From NCBI RefSeq assembly GCF_024347415.1, contig NZ_AP025477.1, positions 1,860,001-1,924,000 of the forward strand: DNA of 64,000 nt. Reading direction: 5' to 3'. The notes beneath the pieces were generated by a model that was not told the DNA's origin, did not search any database, and worked only from the letters and a program-made list of their open reading frames with translations. Origin of the DNA: Vibrio crassostreae. GTDB taxonomy: Bacteria > Pseudomonadota > Gammaproteobacteria > Enterobacterales > Vibrionaceae. Shown here in pieces: positions 28,465 to 36,978 of the stretch. The first letter of the stretch is position 1, and every line of letters starts with the position of its first letter. The translations under genes were made by a program, and so were the position numbers.

Positions 28465-28875
28465 ATGAGTACGACTAGATATTTAATTAGTGTGTTACTT
28501 GCTGGAGTATGCGCACTGGTGGTCGCTGAAGGTTTACCTAATCCAGATGAGCATAACCTTGCGAATATTCACCTAAAGGATGAAACATGTGCGGGTCAGT
28601 GCCATCTAGACGAAGAGCCTTCTGACGATCTTGAGTTTGAATATAACAGCTGCGTGGAGTGTCATGATGATTTTGGTCACCTCGAAGGGCGCCAGCATAA
28701 TTTAAAGCACAAAGAGAGCGAAGAGATGGAGTGCGTCGAGTGCCACCTTCCTCATGAAGAGTTTGACCCTAAGGATAGCTGTATAGATTGCCACGATGAA
28801 GAAGACGAGGAATTATCGGACTTTTATTCAGTTAGGCTAGAGCGCTATTTAAATACGTTTAGCCTTAATTTCTAG
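28465..28875 (+). CDS. Tetrahaem cytochrome c3-type protein, STC/flavocytochrome-c-like
   Basis: A 136-residue periplasmic protein with a signal peptide (cleavage near VVA-EG). Its core resembles the small tetrahaem cytochrome and the haem domain of soluble fumarate reductase of Shewanella: DEEPSDDLEFEYNSCVECHD, MECVECHLPHEEFDPKDSC, then CIDCH. Three haem motifs are CXXCH; the first is CAGQCH, with one extra residue where relatives have CXXCH. The C-terminus is very acidic and extends about 30 residues past the last haem. No flavin subunit follows. An AAGGAG Shine-Dalgarno supports the start. It should shuttle electrons in the periplasm between a quinol dehydrogenase and an unknown reductase. 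Confidence 0.85.
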   Translation: MSTTRYLISVLLAGVCALVVAEGLPNPDEHNLANIHLKDETCAGQCHLDEEPSDDLEFEYNSCVECHDDFGHLEGRQHNLKHKESEEMECVECHLPHEEFDPKDSCIDCHDEEDEELSDFYSVRLERYLNTFSLNF

Positions 28876-29236
28876 AAACTCATCATATTAAAGGAGTAGA
28901 GCGAGCACTCTTACTTTAGATGTGATGGGTTTACTCTCTTCAACGTCTTTAAGCGGTGCGTGCTTCGTTAATATCTGCATATGCTAGAGCTGCTTTATTC
29001 CAAAGCTCGTTACATCAAAAAATAGATAAGTCTGATGCGAGCTCGGCTCTAAGACACAACGAAGCTAAGTCATAACGAAGTTAAGACATCACGCATAACA
29101 ATAATAAATAGAAGAAAAGGGACGTTGATCATAAATATCTGATCAATGTCCTTTCGTCATTAATCTGTAACTGGAACCGCAAAAAACTGAAACCTGATTG
29201 AAGTATTTTTCACTTTTATTTCAATCAGGTGAAGCC
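28876..29236. other. 361-base gap after the cytochromes
   Basis: No ORF of note. It contains copy 2 of the hairpin repeat (29116-29154). Upstream are loosely repeated CAACGAAGCTAAG / AACGAAGTTAAG segments (29058-29090), then the AGGTGA Shine-Dalgarno of the LysR gene. Confidence 0.5.
29116..29154 (+). terminator. Hairpin repeat, copy 2 (right of the cytochrome cluster)
   Basis: AAAGGGACGTTGATC (29116-29130) pairs with GATCAATGTCCTTT (29141-29154), with one wobble and one bulge. The flanks GAAGAA and the loop CATAAA are shared with the copy at 26375. It probably terminates the cytochrome transcript. Confidence 0.7.
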
Positions 29237-30139
29237 ATGTTACCCCCTCTACGCGCCCTTGTTGCGTTCGAAGCTGTTGCTCGTCTTGGTTCCATTGGCG
29301 CCGCTGCCCGAGAGCTTTGTGTCACTCAAGCTGCGGTGAGTCAGCAGCTCAAAAGTTTAGAAGCCTTTCTCGATACCACCCTGTTTGAACGCAGCTCTAA
29401 AGGCGTGAAGCTGACCTCTTCAGCTCAACATTATCAACCGATTGTGGCGGGCTCACTCGCTCACCTGAAATTGCAAACTCAAATCTTGTTCGGAGAAAAA
29501 GAAACCGACGTGTTGAGCCTGCGCGTTAATCACACCTTTTGTCATAACTGGCTGCTACCTCGCCTGCCTTCCTTTTATCAAAAATACCCGTTTATCAGGC
29601 TTGATATTCAGCTGGTGGACTGGCCATCAACCACACCTTGTCAGAATGTTGATATCGAACTGACCAATGGCAAGGTCGAAAGCGAAGACACCCATTGTGA
29701 GCGACTGTTTCAAGAACATTGGCAACTGGTGTGCAGCCCTCAATTCAAAGCCGACCATCAAGAATTACTTAGTAAGCCTGACTTCGCCGCTCTGCCGACG
29801 GTTCAGGTAAAAGGATACCGAGAGAACTGGTTGCAATGGCTCAGTCATAACCAATTTGAGATGACCTTACCGAAGGTGTTGCTCGAAGTGAGTAACTCTC
29901 TGCATGCCTTAGAAGCGGTCAAACATGGCATTGGGATGTTGTTAGTGCGTTCGCTTGCAGTTTCTGAATTACTCAAGAAAAACGACCTTGTACTGGCGAG
30001 TGATTCGTCGATGCCTGCCGAATCTGCCCACTATCTGATTACCAAACACAGTCGCAGCGCCAAGGTGAATTTTTTTTGTGATTGGCTTTATCACCAGATG
30101 GAAGACGGTGACCTGGAAGAAAGATTTTCTAATGGGTAG
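29237..30139 (+). CDS. LysR-family regulator, GcvA-like
   Basis: A 300-residue regulator of the GcvA/AmpR branch. The N-terminus is typical (LPPLRALVAFEAVARLGSIG, then ELCVTQAAVSQQLKSLEAFL) and ERSSKGVKLTSSAQHY ends the DNA-binding domain. The effector domain follows. The start at 29237 follows AGGTGA; an earlier in-frame codon at 29198 lacks support. It precedes the Ugp-like transport operon on the same strand by 84 bases and probably controls it. Confidence 0.87.
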   Translation: MLPPLRALVAFEAVARLGSIGAAARELCVTQAAVSQQLKSLEAFLDTTLFERSSKGVKLTSSAQHYQPIVAGSLAHLKLQTQILFGEKETDVLSLRVNHTFCHNWLLPRLPSFYQKYPFIRLDIQLVDWPSTTPCQNVDIELTNGKVESEDTHCERLFQEHWQLVCSPQFKADHQELLSKPDFAALPTVQVKGYRENWLQWLSHNQFEMTLPKVLLEVSNSLHALEAVKHGIGMLLVRSLAVSELLKKNDLVLASDSSMPAESAHYLITKHSRSAKVNFFCDWLYHQMEDGDLEERFSNG

Positions 30140-30223
30140 CCATAAAAAAAATGAAGGGCGCTCTTACTAACCTGTCACACAAACCCCTTAATTTAACCGC
30201 ATACAAATAAGGACGAGGTCACC

Positions 30224-31108
30224 ATGAGTGCTTTCTCACAACCAATGAAAAACCGCTTAAAGGTACTGCTATTTACTGCACCGTTGTTGGTGCCACTGTT
30301 TACTTTTTGGCTCGTACCATTTGGTTATTCGATTTACATCAGCTTCACCGATTGGGATTACATCTCGCCAGATTATTCGTTCATCGGTTTAGAAAATTAC
30401 GAGTACATGGTCGAGGACTACGAGTTCATCCAAGCGATGCTCAACACGTTTTGGTTCTCAGTCGGTGTGGTGATTCCCACTATCATTCTTGGTCTTGTGT
30501 TTGCCATGCTGCTGCACAAAAACTTTAAGGGCAGCCAGTTTTATCGTGCGGTGATCTTCTCCCCTTGGATTACACCCACAGTTGCGGTGTCGATTGTGTG
30601 GTCTTGGGTATTTGAGACTAAATCGGGCTTGGCAAACCACTTGTTGGAGTCGGCAGGGTTTAGCGCGATTCCATGGTTAGAGAACGGAAATACAGCCTTG
30701 GTTGCGGTGATTATCGTGACAGTTTGGCAGGCGATTGGTTGGACGATGCTGTTTTACATCAGTGCGCTTAACAAGATTCCAGAATCACTGTATGAGGCAT
30801 CTTTGATTGATGGTTGCAGCAGCTTAACGCGCTTTTTGAAGATAACGCTGCCGCTGATTTCACCAACCACATTCTTCTTGGTAGTGGTCAACATTATCAC
30901 GGCAATGCAGGCGTTCGATCAGTTCCAGATTCTGACGCAAGGCGGACCGGGTGGTGAGACACGTACTTTGTTGTACTTGTTCTACCAACAAGCGTTTGAG
31001 CGCTACGAAATGGGACCTGCGGCCGCGACATCGTTAGTGATATTCCTGATTACTGGGTTGTTGGCACTTATTAATACCTACATCGGCAAGCGCTGGGTGT
31101 ACTACTAG
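30224..31108 (+). CDS. ABC transporter permease, UgpA/MalF type
   Basis: A 294-residue inner-membrane protein with six predicted helices. The ATPase-contact EAA motif is EASLIDGCSSLTRFLKITLP (about residues 190-210). N-terminal PLLVPLFTFWLVPFGYSIYI is typical of carbohydrate ABC permeases of the CUT1 group. It pairs with the next gene to form the channel for a Ugp-like importer. It is the first gene of a unit running to 36.9 kb. Confidence 0.92.
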   Translation: MSAFSQPMKNRLKVLLFTAPLLVPLFTFWLVPFGYSIYISFTDWDYISPDYSFIGLENYEYMVEDYEFIQAMLNTFWFSVGVVIPTIILGLVFAMLLHKNFKGSQFYRAVIFSPWITPTVAVSIVWSWVFETKSGLANHLLESAGFSAIPWLENGNTALVAVIIVTVWQAIGWTMLFYISALNKIPESLYEASLIDGCSSLTRFLKITLPLISPTTFFLVVVNIITAMQAFDQFQILTQGGPGGETRTLLYLFYQQAFERYEMGPAAATSLVIFLITGLLALINTYIGKRWVYY

Positions 31109-31131
31109 TCGATTTTTGAAAGGACAGAATT

Positions 31132-32079
31132 ATGACCACGCAAGTATTGGATGCCAATCAAGTATTAAATCAGAGCGCAGCGAAAACCAAAGTTAGAGCT
31201 CAAGTCAAAGCGACGAAGTCAGAAGTTGCGTCAAAGAAAGCCTCAGCGGATCGCCGTTCGCTCCTTGCACTGGCTAAGCACCTGTTTTTGGCAACCTGTG
31301 GAACCATCATGGTGTTTCCGTTCTTATGGATGCTGTCTGGTTCGCTGAAAAGTAACGATGAGATCTTTGCTAACCCATTGGACTTGATTCCAGAGCAGTT
31401 TCGTTGGGAAACCTTTGTTGAAACCTTCCACAGCGCGCCGTTTGGCTTGTACATCTTCAACAGTTTTAGCGTGGCTTTGTTCACTACCTTGTTGGTGATT
31501 GTGAATTCCGCGATGTTTGCATACGCGTTGACTCAGCTGAGGTTTCGTTCAAAGACCGTGCTCTATTTCATCGTGATGGGCTGTTACATGCTGCCGGGTG
31601 CAGTCACTTACATTCCGTCTTACATCACCTTGGCAAAACTGGGCTTGTTGGATTCACACATGGGCTTGGTGGCGTCGAACGCGGCGTCGGTGTTCGGTGT
31701 GTTCTATCTACGCCAAGTGTTTATCAAGGTGCATCCGTCGCTGATTGAAGCGGCACGAATTGATGGTGCAGGTGAGCTCAAAATCTTATGGGCAATCATC
31801 TTACCGCAATGCCGAGCAGCAGTCGCAACACTGTTCCTCATCACTTTTATTACCAATTACAACAGCTACATGTGGCCAAGTCTGGTGATTACGACTCAGG
31901 ATTTAAACCTGATCGCTACTGGTATTCGTCACTACTTTATTGCCGAAGGTAACTATGGGTTGAACTGGTCGCAAATTATGGCGGCGAGCACCATTGCAGT
32001 ATTGCCTTTGTTAATTCTATTCGTCATTTGTCAAAAGACGATTCTTTCAGGTATCGCCGATAACGGCGTAAAAGAGTAA
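31132..32079 (+). CDS. ABC transporter permease, UgpE/MalG type
   Basis: A 315-residue inner-membrane protein with six predicted helices and a polar N-terminal extension of about 45 residues rich in Ala and Lys, longer than in most relatives. The EAA motif is EAARIDGAGELKILWAIILP. The PFLWMLSGSLKSNDEIF segment is typical of UgpE/MalG. It lies 23 bases after the first permease and 6 bases before the binding protein. Confidence 0.92.
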   Translation: MTTQVLDANQVLNQSAAKTKVRAQVKATKSEVASKKASADRRSLLALAKHLFLATCGTIMVFPFLWMLSGSLKSNDEIFANPLDLIPEQFRWETFVETFHSAPFGLYIFNSFSVALFTTLLVIVNSAMFAYALTQLRFRSKTVLYFIVMGCYMLPGAVTYIPSYITLAKLGLLDSHMGLVASNAASVFGVFYLRQVFIKVHPSLIEAARIDGAGELKILWAIILPQCRAAVATLFLITFITNYNSYMWPSLVITTQDLNLIATGIRHYFIAEGNYGLNWSQIMAASTIAVLPLLILFVICQKTILSGIADNGVKE

Positions 32080-32085
32080 ACGGAA

Positions 32086-33366
32086 ATGAAATTAAAAACT
32101 CTCGCACTAGTGTGTGCTGGCGCAGCAAGCGCGTCTATGTTCTCTAGCAGTGTTCTTGCCGCAACCGAAGTTAACTTTTGGTATTCCGGTGGTACTAAAC
32201 CACAGCAAATGATGACTAAGCTCATCGAAGAGTTCAACGCGAGCCAAGATGAGTATGTGGTGAAGCCTGCATTGCAAGGTAACTACACGGAAACCTACCA
32301 GAAGCTGCAAGCTGGTTTAGCGTCGAAAACGGCACCTGAACTTGTGCTGTTAGATTCAGGCCGTGCGGAAGCGATGCACGGGCGTGGTCTGAGCCGAGAC
32401 CTAACGCCGTTCATGGATGAAGAGTTCAATTTTTCTGACTTCATCGGTGCGTTCAAAGATCAAGTGACGGCAGACGATGGCACCATCATCGGTCTACCTG
32501 CTTACGGTACAACTCAGGTGTTTTACTACAACAAGCAGGTGTTGGCAGATAACGGCTTTACTGAGCAAGATCTAAACACATGGCAAGGTGTGGCTAAGGT
32601 CGCGGAGAAAGTTACCCAACGTGATGAGAAAGGCAACGTGACGTTCTACGGCTGGGAGCCGATGTGGGGGCAAGACAACATGATTGACGCGGCGTTCTCT
32701 AATGGCGCGCAGATCATCAGTGACGATGGCAAAACTGTACTTATTGATTCTCCAGAGTGGGTTGAGGTATGGGACAGCTTCCGTAAGTGGATCCACGATG
32801 ATCAAATCATGCGAATTCACTACGGTGGTCAAGGCTGGGAATACTGGTACAAAACCATTGATGACGTGATGAAAGACAACGCACTAGGCTACACCGGTTC
32901 ATCGGGTGACCAAGGTGATTTGGACTTCACTAAGCTTTCGGCAACCACACAACCAGGTTGGGGCTTAAATCCTTCTGCGCCACAAGCGGGTGCGCTGGTT
33001 TACGTGATGCCAAAAGGCACAGACGAAGCAGCTGCAAAAGGCGCATTCGAGTTCGTTGAGTTTTACACCAATGCGAAAAACACGGCGGCATGGTCAATGT
33101 TCACGGGTTACATCCCAGTGCGTAACAGCGTTTCTGAAGTTCCAGAGTATCAAGCGTTCACTAAAGATAACCCGCAAGCTCTGATCCCGCTGAAGCAAGC
33201 GAACACGGCAACCAAAGATTTCCTTGACCCTACCAACGGTAAGATCATGGATGCGCTGAAGGTAGCTGCGGATCAGATTCAAATTCAAAACGTGCCTGCG
33301 GACAAAGCGCTAAAACAAGCAGCGAAGAAAGCACAACGTGCACTAGACCGAGCGAATCGTTCTTAA
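32086..33366 (+). CDS. Periplasmic binding protein, UgpB-like
   Basis: A 426-residue solute-binding protein with a signal peptide (cleavage near VLA-AT, residue 25). It belongs to the extracellular family 1 group; EVNFWYSGG and LQGNYTETYQKLQAGLA resemble UgpB, which binds glycerol-3-phosphate and glycerophosphodiesters. LPAYGTTQVFYYNKQVL and AWSMFTGYIPVRNSV are also typical. A terminator 38 bases downstream should give a higher level of this protein than of the enzymes further along. Confidence 0.9.
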   Translation: MKLKTLALVCAGAASASMFSSSVLAATEVNFWYSGGTKPQQMMTKLIEEFNASQDEYVVKPALQGNYTETYQKLQAGLASKTAPELVLLDSGRAEAMHGRGLSRDLTPFMDEEFNFSDFIGAFKDQVTADDGTIIGLPAYGTTQVFYYNKQVLADNGFTEQDLNTWQGVAKVAEKVTQRDEKGNVTFYGWEPMWGQDNMIDAAFSNGAQIISDDGKTVLIDSPEWVEVWDSFRKWIHDDQIMRIHYGGQGWEYWYKTIDDVMKDNALGYTGSSGDQGDLDFTKLSATTQPGWGLNPSAPQAGALVYVMPKGTDEAAAKGAFEFVEFYTNAKNTAAWSMFTGYIPVRNSVSEVPEYQAFTKDNPQALIPLKQANTATKDFLDPTNGKIMDALKVAADQIQIQNVPADKALKQAAKKAQRALDRANRS

Positions 33367-33403
33367 TCTGTAAAGTGGATTAACACTATCTTTGCATACA
33401 TAA

Positions 33404-33433
33404 AGGCCCATCTATTCGGGTGGGCCTCTTTTT
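33404..33433 (+). terminator. Internal terminator after the binding protein gene
   Basis: AGGCCCA pairs with TGGGCCT over a 10-base loop and runs into a CTTTTT tail. It lies within the operon, so it is likely partial. Confidence 0.8.
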
Positions 33434-33462
33434 GACCCAGTCCTTCAATTAGGACGAACTTG

Positions 33463-34947
33463 GTGAAGACAATGACCCAATTTCAAGGTGAGCTGCCGTT
33501 TGGCAGAGTACGTATCCCCTTTGATGTGCCAGCAGGTTTTCATTGCGTAACCATTACTGGTACGACGGTGAAAAAAGGTTTCTTGTACGCAGCGGCGTAT
33601 GATGCCAACCAAGCATTTCGTGGCAAGGTACTGTTTGAGAAGGCTCATAAGTCGCTCATTATCCAGCCGCAGAACTCAGGGCTAGGCGCGATTGATGGCG
33701 CGATTCCATCGGGCGACTGGTTCTTAGAGCTTTACAACCTTGAAGGTGAGTTTCGCACCGAGCGCGCGATGCAGTATCAAGTCGATGTGCTTTGCTCTGA
33801 TGAGCCAAAGAATGACGGAATTGAGAGTGAGCTAGAACTCAACTCAACGATCACAGTTGATCACGATATCGAGTTTGATTACAGCCACATGCTGAGTTCT
33901 GATTCTCGCTGGTATCGTGGCGATTTACACGCTCACACTCAGCTTTCTGATGGTCACAATACCTTAGCCGCGGCTAAAGACATTGTGGAATCACAAGGGC
34001 TCGATTTCTTCTTCTTCACGGAGCACAACATCTGCCAGCCTAAGCTGCCTGTTTCTAACCAGTGTTTATTTCTACCCGCATTGGAAGTCACGACCGATCT
34101 CGGGCACTTCAATGTGCATGGCCCAGTTAAGTCTTTGGACCTTAGAGACGTTGAGCACAGCAGCCAAGCGACTATGGAAGCGGGATTGGGTTTAGCCAGA
34201 AGTGGACACAGTTCCCTTGGCATTAATCATCCTATGATGAGGCCGTGGCACTGGCATTACGATCAAGTGGATCTCAGCCAAGTGTCTACGTTTGAAGTGT
34301 GTTGTGATCCAACTTGGTCGACCTCACCGAAAGCGACCGAAGAGGCGTTATTGGTTCTCAATGAAATGTGGAATTGTGGCCAGCGCATTACCGCGATTGG
34401 CGGCAGTGATTCACACCTTGAGCCCCATGAACGCAACCCAAACTCGGATGAGTCTTCTATCTATGGTGACCCATCAACTTTCGTATACAGCCATGGCTTA
34501 AGCGGCGAAGGCATCTTGTCTGGTCTGCGTAATGGGCAAGTGTATTTAGAGCGACGTTGCGGCTTGAAGTTTGATATCAACTTAGGTGATTTGCTACCGG
34601 GCAACGACTCTCAAGGCCAAGCGCTTACATACCGAATTGCTGTCTCTGACTCAGAAAACCCTTACTACGCCGAGTGCGTGGTGGATGGCAAAATTGTTGA
34701 GCGAATCGCTCTGAATGATGAGCTGCAAAGTATCCATATTGATGAAGGCTACCGTTGGTGTCGTGTCGATATTCGTCGTGGAGAGCTTTCTTCAGCAATA
34801 ATCAACAGTACTCAACTTTCATCTAACGAGCATGAATTTGAAGGCTGCATCAATGCCGTATTCGACGGCAAACAACCAGAATTTAACCAACCCCTAGTGC
34901 GTACTTGGGGAGAACTAATGGAGCGAATGAGCCGTGATGAAGTTTAA
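33463..34947 (+). CDS. PHP-domain metallohydrolase, CehA/McbA-like
   Basis: A 494-residue protein. The PHP motif 1 is WYRGDLHAHTQLSDG (near residue 150), with further metal ligands in FFTEHN, GINHPMMRPWHWH and GGSDSH. An N-terminal beta domain (about 1-140) precedes it. CehA/McbA-type PHP proteins hydrolyse phosphoesters and carbamate esters. The start is the GTG at 33463, 8 bases after AGGA; in-frame TTG (33460) and ATG (33472) are less well placed. There is no signal peptide, so it acts in the cytosol on what the transporter brings in. It overlaps the HAD gene by 11 bases. Confidence 0.82.
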   Translation: MKTMTQFQGELPFGRVRIPFDVPAGFHCVTITGTTVKKGFLYAAAYDANQAFRGKVLFEKAHKSLIIQPQNSGLGAIDGAIPSGDWFLELYNLEGEFRTERAMQYQVDVLCSDEPKNDGIESELELNSTITVDHDIEFDYSHMLSSDSRWYRGDLHAHTQLSDGHNTLAAAKDIVESQGLDFFFFTEHNICQPKLPVSNQCLFLPALEVTTDLGHFNVHGPVKSLDLRDVEHSSQATMEAGLGLARSGHSSLGINHPMMRPWHWHYDQVDLSQVSTFEVCCDPTWSTSPKATEEALLVLNEMWNCGQRITAIGGSDSHLEPHERNPNSDESSIYGDPSTFVYSHGLSGEGILSGLRNGQVYLERRCGLKFDINLGDLLPGNDSQGQALTYRIAVSDSENPYYAECVVDGKIVERIALNDELQSIHIDEGYRWCRVDIRRGELSSAIINSTQLSSNEHEFEGCINAVFDGKQPEFNQPLVRTWGELMERMSRDEV

Positions 34948-35671
34948 GGCGATGTTATTTGATAAAGACGGCACATTGTTAGAGTTCCACAAGATGTGGC
35001 TTAACGTTTCTCGTGGTGCTTGTGAGCGTGTGAAATCTTACAGTGACCAGCATCAGGGTAATCAAACTGTCACACCTGCTGAGTTACTCTTGGCCATCGG
35101 CGTGGAAGGTGATGTGGTTGATAACTATGGATTATTAGCCTCAAACCCAGTGGAAGATACCGCAACAGCGTGGTTCAACATGCTGCAACCTAATGTCTCG
35201 CTCGCTGAGTTCACTAAGGTGACCAAAGCCGCTTTCAATGACGAAGTGGAAGAGAACCCAAGCTGGATTGAAGCCCTTCCGGGTGTGACTGAAAAGCTTG
35301 GCCTGTTTAAGCAGCAAGGCATGATTTTAGGCATCGCGACTGCGGATACCAAAGACTCAACGATCTACACACTGGAGCAATCGGGTTTGAGCGAGATGTT
35401 CGATTATGTCGGTTACTCCGATGGTGATATCGAACCTAAACCTGCGCCAGCACTGCTCAATGCATTCTGTGAACAATGCGGTATTGAGCCTCATGAGGTG
35501 ATCATGTTTGGTGACACGGTTTCGGATATGGAATTTGGCCGCAATGCAGGCGCAAGCAATGTCGGTGTTCTGACGGGGACTGCACAACACAGCGAGTTAG
35601 AGCCAGTGGCGGATCTGGTTATCGCATCAGTCGCCCACTTTGAGCTCAACCAACTGCAAGAACGTGGCTAA
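34937..35671 (+). CDS. HAD-family phosphatase
   Basis: A 244-residue cytosolic phosphatase of the Gph/PGP-like HAD group. Motif I is LFDKDGTLLEF with the nucleophilic Asp; motif II lies in LGIATADTK; motif III and IV are KPAPALL and MFGDTVSDMEFGRNAG. A helical cap domain sits between residues 20 and 110. The gene overlaps the PHP gene by 11 bases, so translation is probably coupled. A PHP phosphodiesterase with a phosphatase in a Ugp-like operon suggests stepwise release of phosphate from an imported phosphodiester. The substrate is not known. Confidence 0.88.
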   Translation: MKFKAMLFDKDGTLLEFHKMWLNVSRGACERVKSYSDQHQGNQTVTPAELLLAIGVEGDVVDNYGLLASNPVEDTATAWFNMLQPNVSLAEFTKVTKAAFNDEVEENPSWIEALPGVTEKLGLFKQQGMILGIATADTKDSTIYTLEQSGLSEMFDYVGYSDGDIEPKPAPALLNAFCEQCGIEPHEVIMFGDTVSDMEFGRNAGASNVGVLTGTAQHSELEPVADLVIASVAHFELNQLQERG

Positions 35672-35727
35672 AACGTCCACGACAGATTGCAAAGATAGTA
35701 TTTAACGAATTGATTTAAGGACAGGTT

Positions 35728-36864
35728 ATGGCTGAAGTCACACTGAGAGGGGTAGAAAAAACCTACCCAAATGGTTTTAAGGCTGTGCACGGTGTCGATC
35801 TGAATATTCGCGAAGGTGAGTTCATGGTGTTTGTTGGGCCGTCTGGCTGCGCAAAATCTACGACACTTCGCATGATCGCAGGCCTTGAAGATATCTCAGA
35901 AGGCGATGTCTACATTGGCGATAAGCGTGTAAACGAATTGCCACCTAAAGATCGTGGTATCTCGATGGTGTTTCAGAACTACGCGCTTTATCCGCACATG
36001 TCGGTGTATGAAAATATGGCTTTTGGCCCTAAGCAGCAGAAGCTGCCAAAGCATGAAATCAATGAGCGAATTGAAGATGCAGCCAAGACTCTCGATATCG
36101 AACATCTACTGAACAACAAGCCAGGTGAAATGTCCGGCGGTCAAAGGCAGCGTGTGGCTCTAGGTCGTGCGATGGTGCGTAAGCCGGATGTATTTTTGTT
36201 TGATGAGCCGTTGTCTAATTTAGACGCAAAGCTACGTGTGTCGACTCGTGTCAGTATTGCGCAGCTGCACAACAACCTGAAGCAAGAAGGGCAGAACGCC
36301 ACCATGATCTACGTGACACACGATCAGGTGGAAGCCATGACTCTTGGTGACCGTATTTGTGTGTTGAATCAAGGTGAGATCATGCAGGTCGATACGCCAA
36401 TGAATCTTTATCAATACCCTGCAAACAAGTTTGTCGCAGGCTTTATTGGTTCGCCAGCGATGAATCTTCTTAAGGTAAGGTTGGATGAGATTGATGGTGT
36501 GATGAACGTGGTTTCTGAAAGTGGTACTCGTTGGACACTTCCACAAGACAAGCAGACTATCGCTCGTGAAAAGATGGGTGAGTGGGTGTGGTTCGGTGTT
36601 CGCCCTGAGCACATTCAACTGGCTAATCACGATGCGCCGCTGGCGGAAGTGAATACTCAAACGCACTGGTTAGATGTTGTCGAGTCGATGGGTAATGAGT
36701 TGTATCTCTATTTCAAACTCGGTGCTGATAAGCTGGTGGCTCGTGTACCTTTCGATGCAGATCGAATTGCAAACAGCGGTGAAGAGACCGTACTTCACTT
36801 TAATACGCTACAGTGTCACTTGTTTGATTTGGAAACCGAAGAGACGCTCGATCCTAAGAGCTGA
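35728..36864 (+). CDS. ABC transporter ATPase, UgpC/MalK type
   Basis: A 378-residue ATPase. Walker A is GPSGCAKST (residues 37-45), where Ala replaces the last Gly of the usual GCGKST. The signature is EMSGGQRQR, Walker B is VFLFDEPLSNLDAKLR, and the switch His is in YVTHDQVEA. A C-terminal OB-type regulatory domain occupies about residues 235-378, as in UgpC/MalK. It closes the six-gene unit and is followed by a strong terminator. The operon order puts two enzymes between the binding protein and ATPase. Confidence 0.92.
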   Translation: MAEVTLRGVEKTYPNGFKAVHGVDLNIREGEFMVFVGPSGCAKSTTLRMIAGLEDISEGDVYIGDKRVNELPPKDRGISMVFQNYALYPHMSVYENMAFGPKQQKLPKHEINERIEDAAKTLDIEHLLNNKPGEMSGGQRQRVALGRAMVRKPDVFLFDEPLSNLDAKLRVSTRVSIAQLHNNLKQEGQNATMIYVTHDQVEAMTLGDRICVLNQGEIMQVDTPMNLYQYPANKFVAGFIGSPAMNLLKVRLDEIDGVMNVVSESGTRWTLPQDKQTIAREKMGEWVWFGVRPEHIQLANHDAPLAEVNTQTHWLDVVESMGNELYLYFKLGADKLVARVPFDADRIANSGEETVLHFNTLQCHLFDLETEETLDPKS

Positions 36865-36897
36865 TTCTGTTGCTCCTACGAGTTATTCTGTAAAAAG

Positions 36898-36933
36898 AAA
36901 TCCCCATTCATTGACTAGACGAATGGGGATTTT
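36898..36933. terminator. Bidirectional terminator between the ABC operon and the PTS operon
   Basis: AAATCCCCATTC pairs with GAATGGGGATTT over an 11-base loop, with T-runs on both sides. Confidence 0.92.
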
Positions 36934-36978
36934 AGTTACTAGGGGGTAGTAATTTTATCTTCTAACTTGTTTCAGGAT

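Noticed and set aside
26720..28875. Nitrite reductase (nrf) operon
   Set aside because: Only an NrfB-like protein is present; NrfA, NrfC and NrfD are missing and the other two genes are not part of nrf.
26369..29158. Insertion-sequence ends around the cytochromes
   Set aside because: The repeats are direct copies of a hairpin, no transposase is present and no target duplication was seen.
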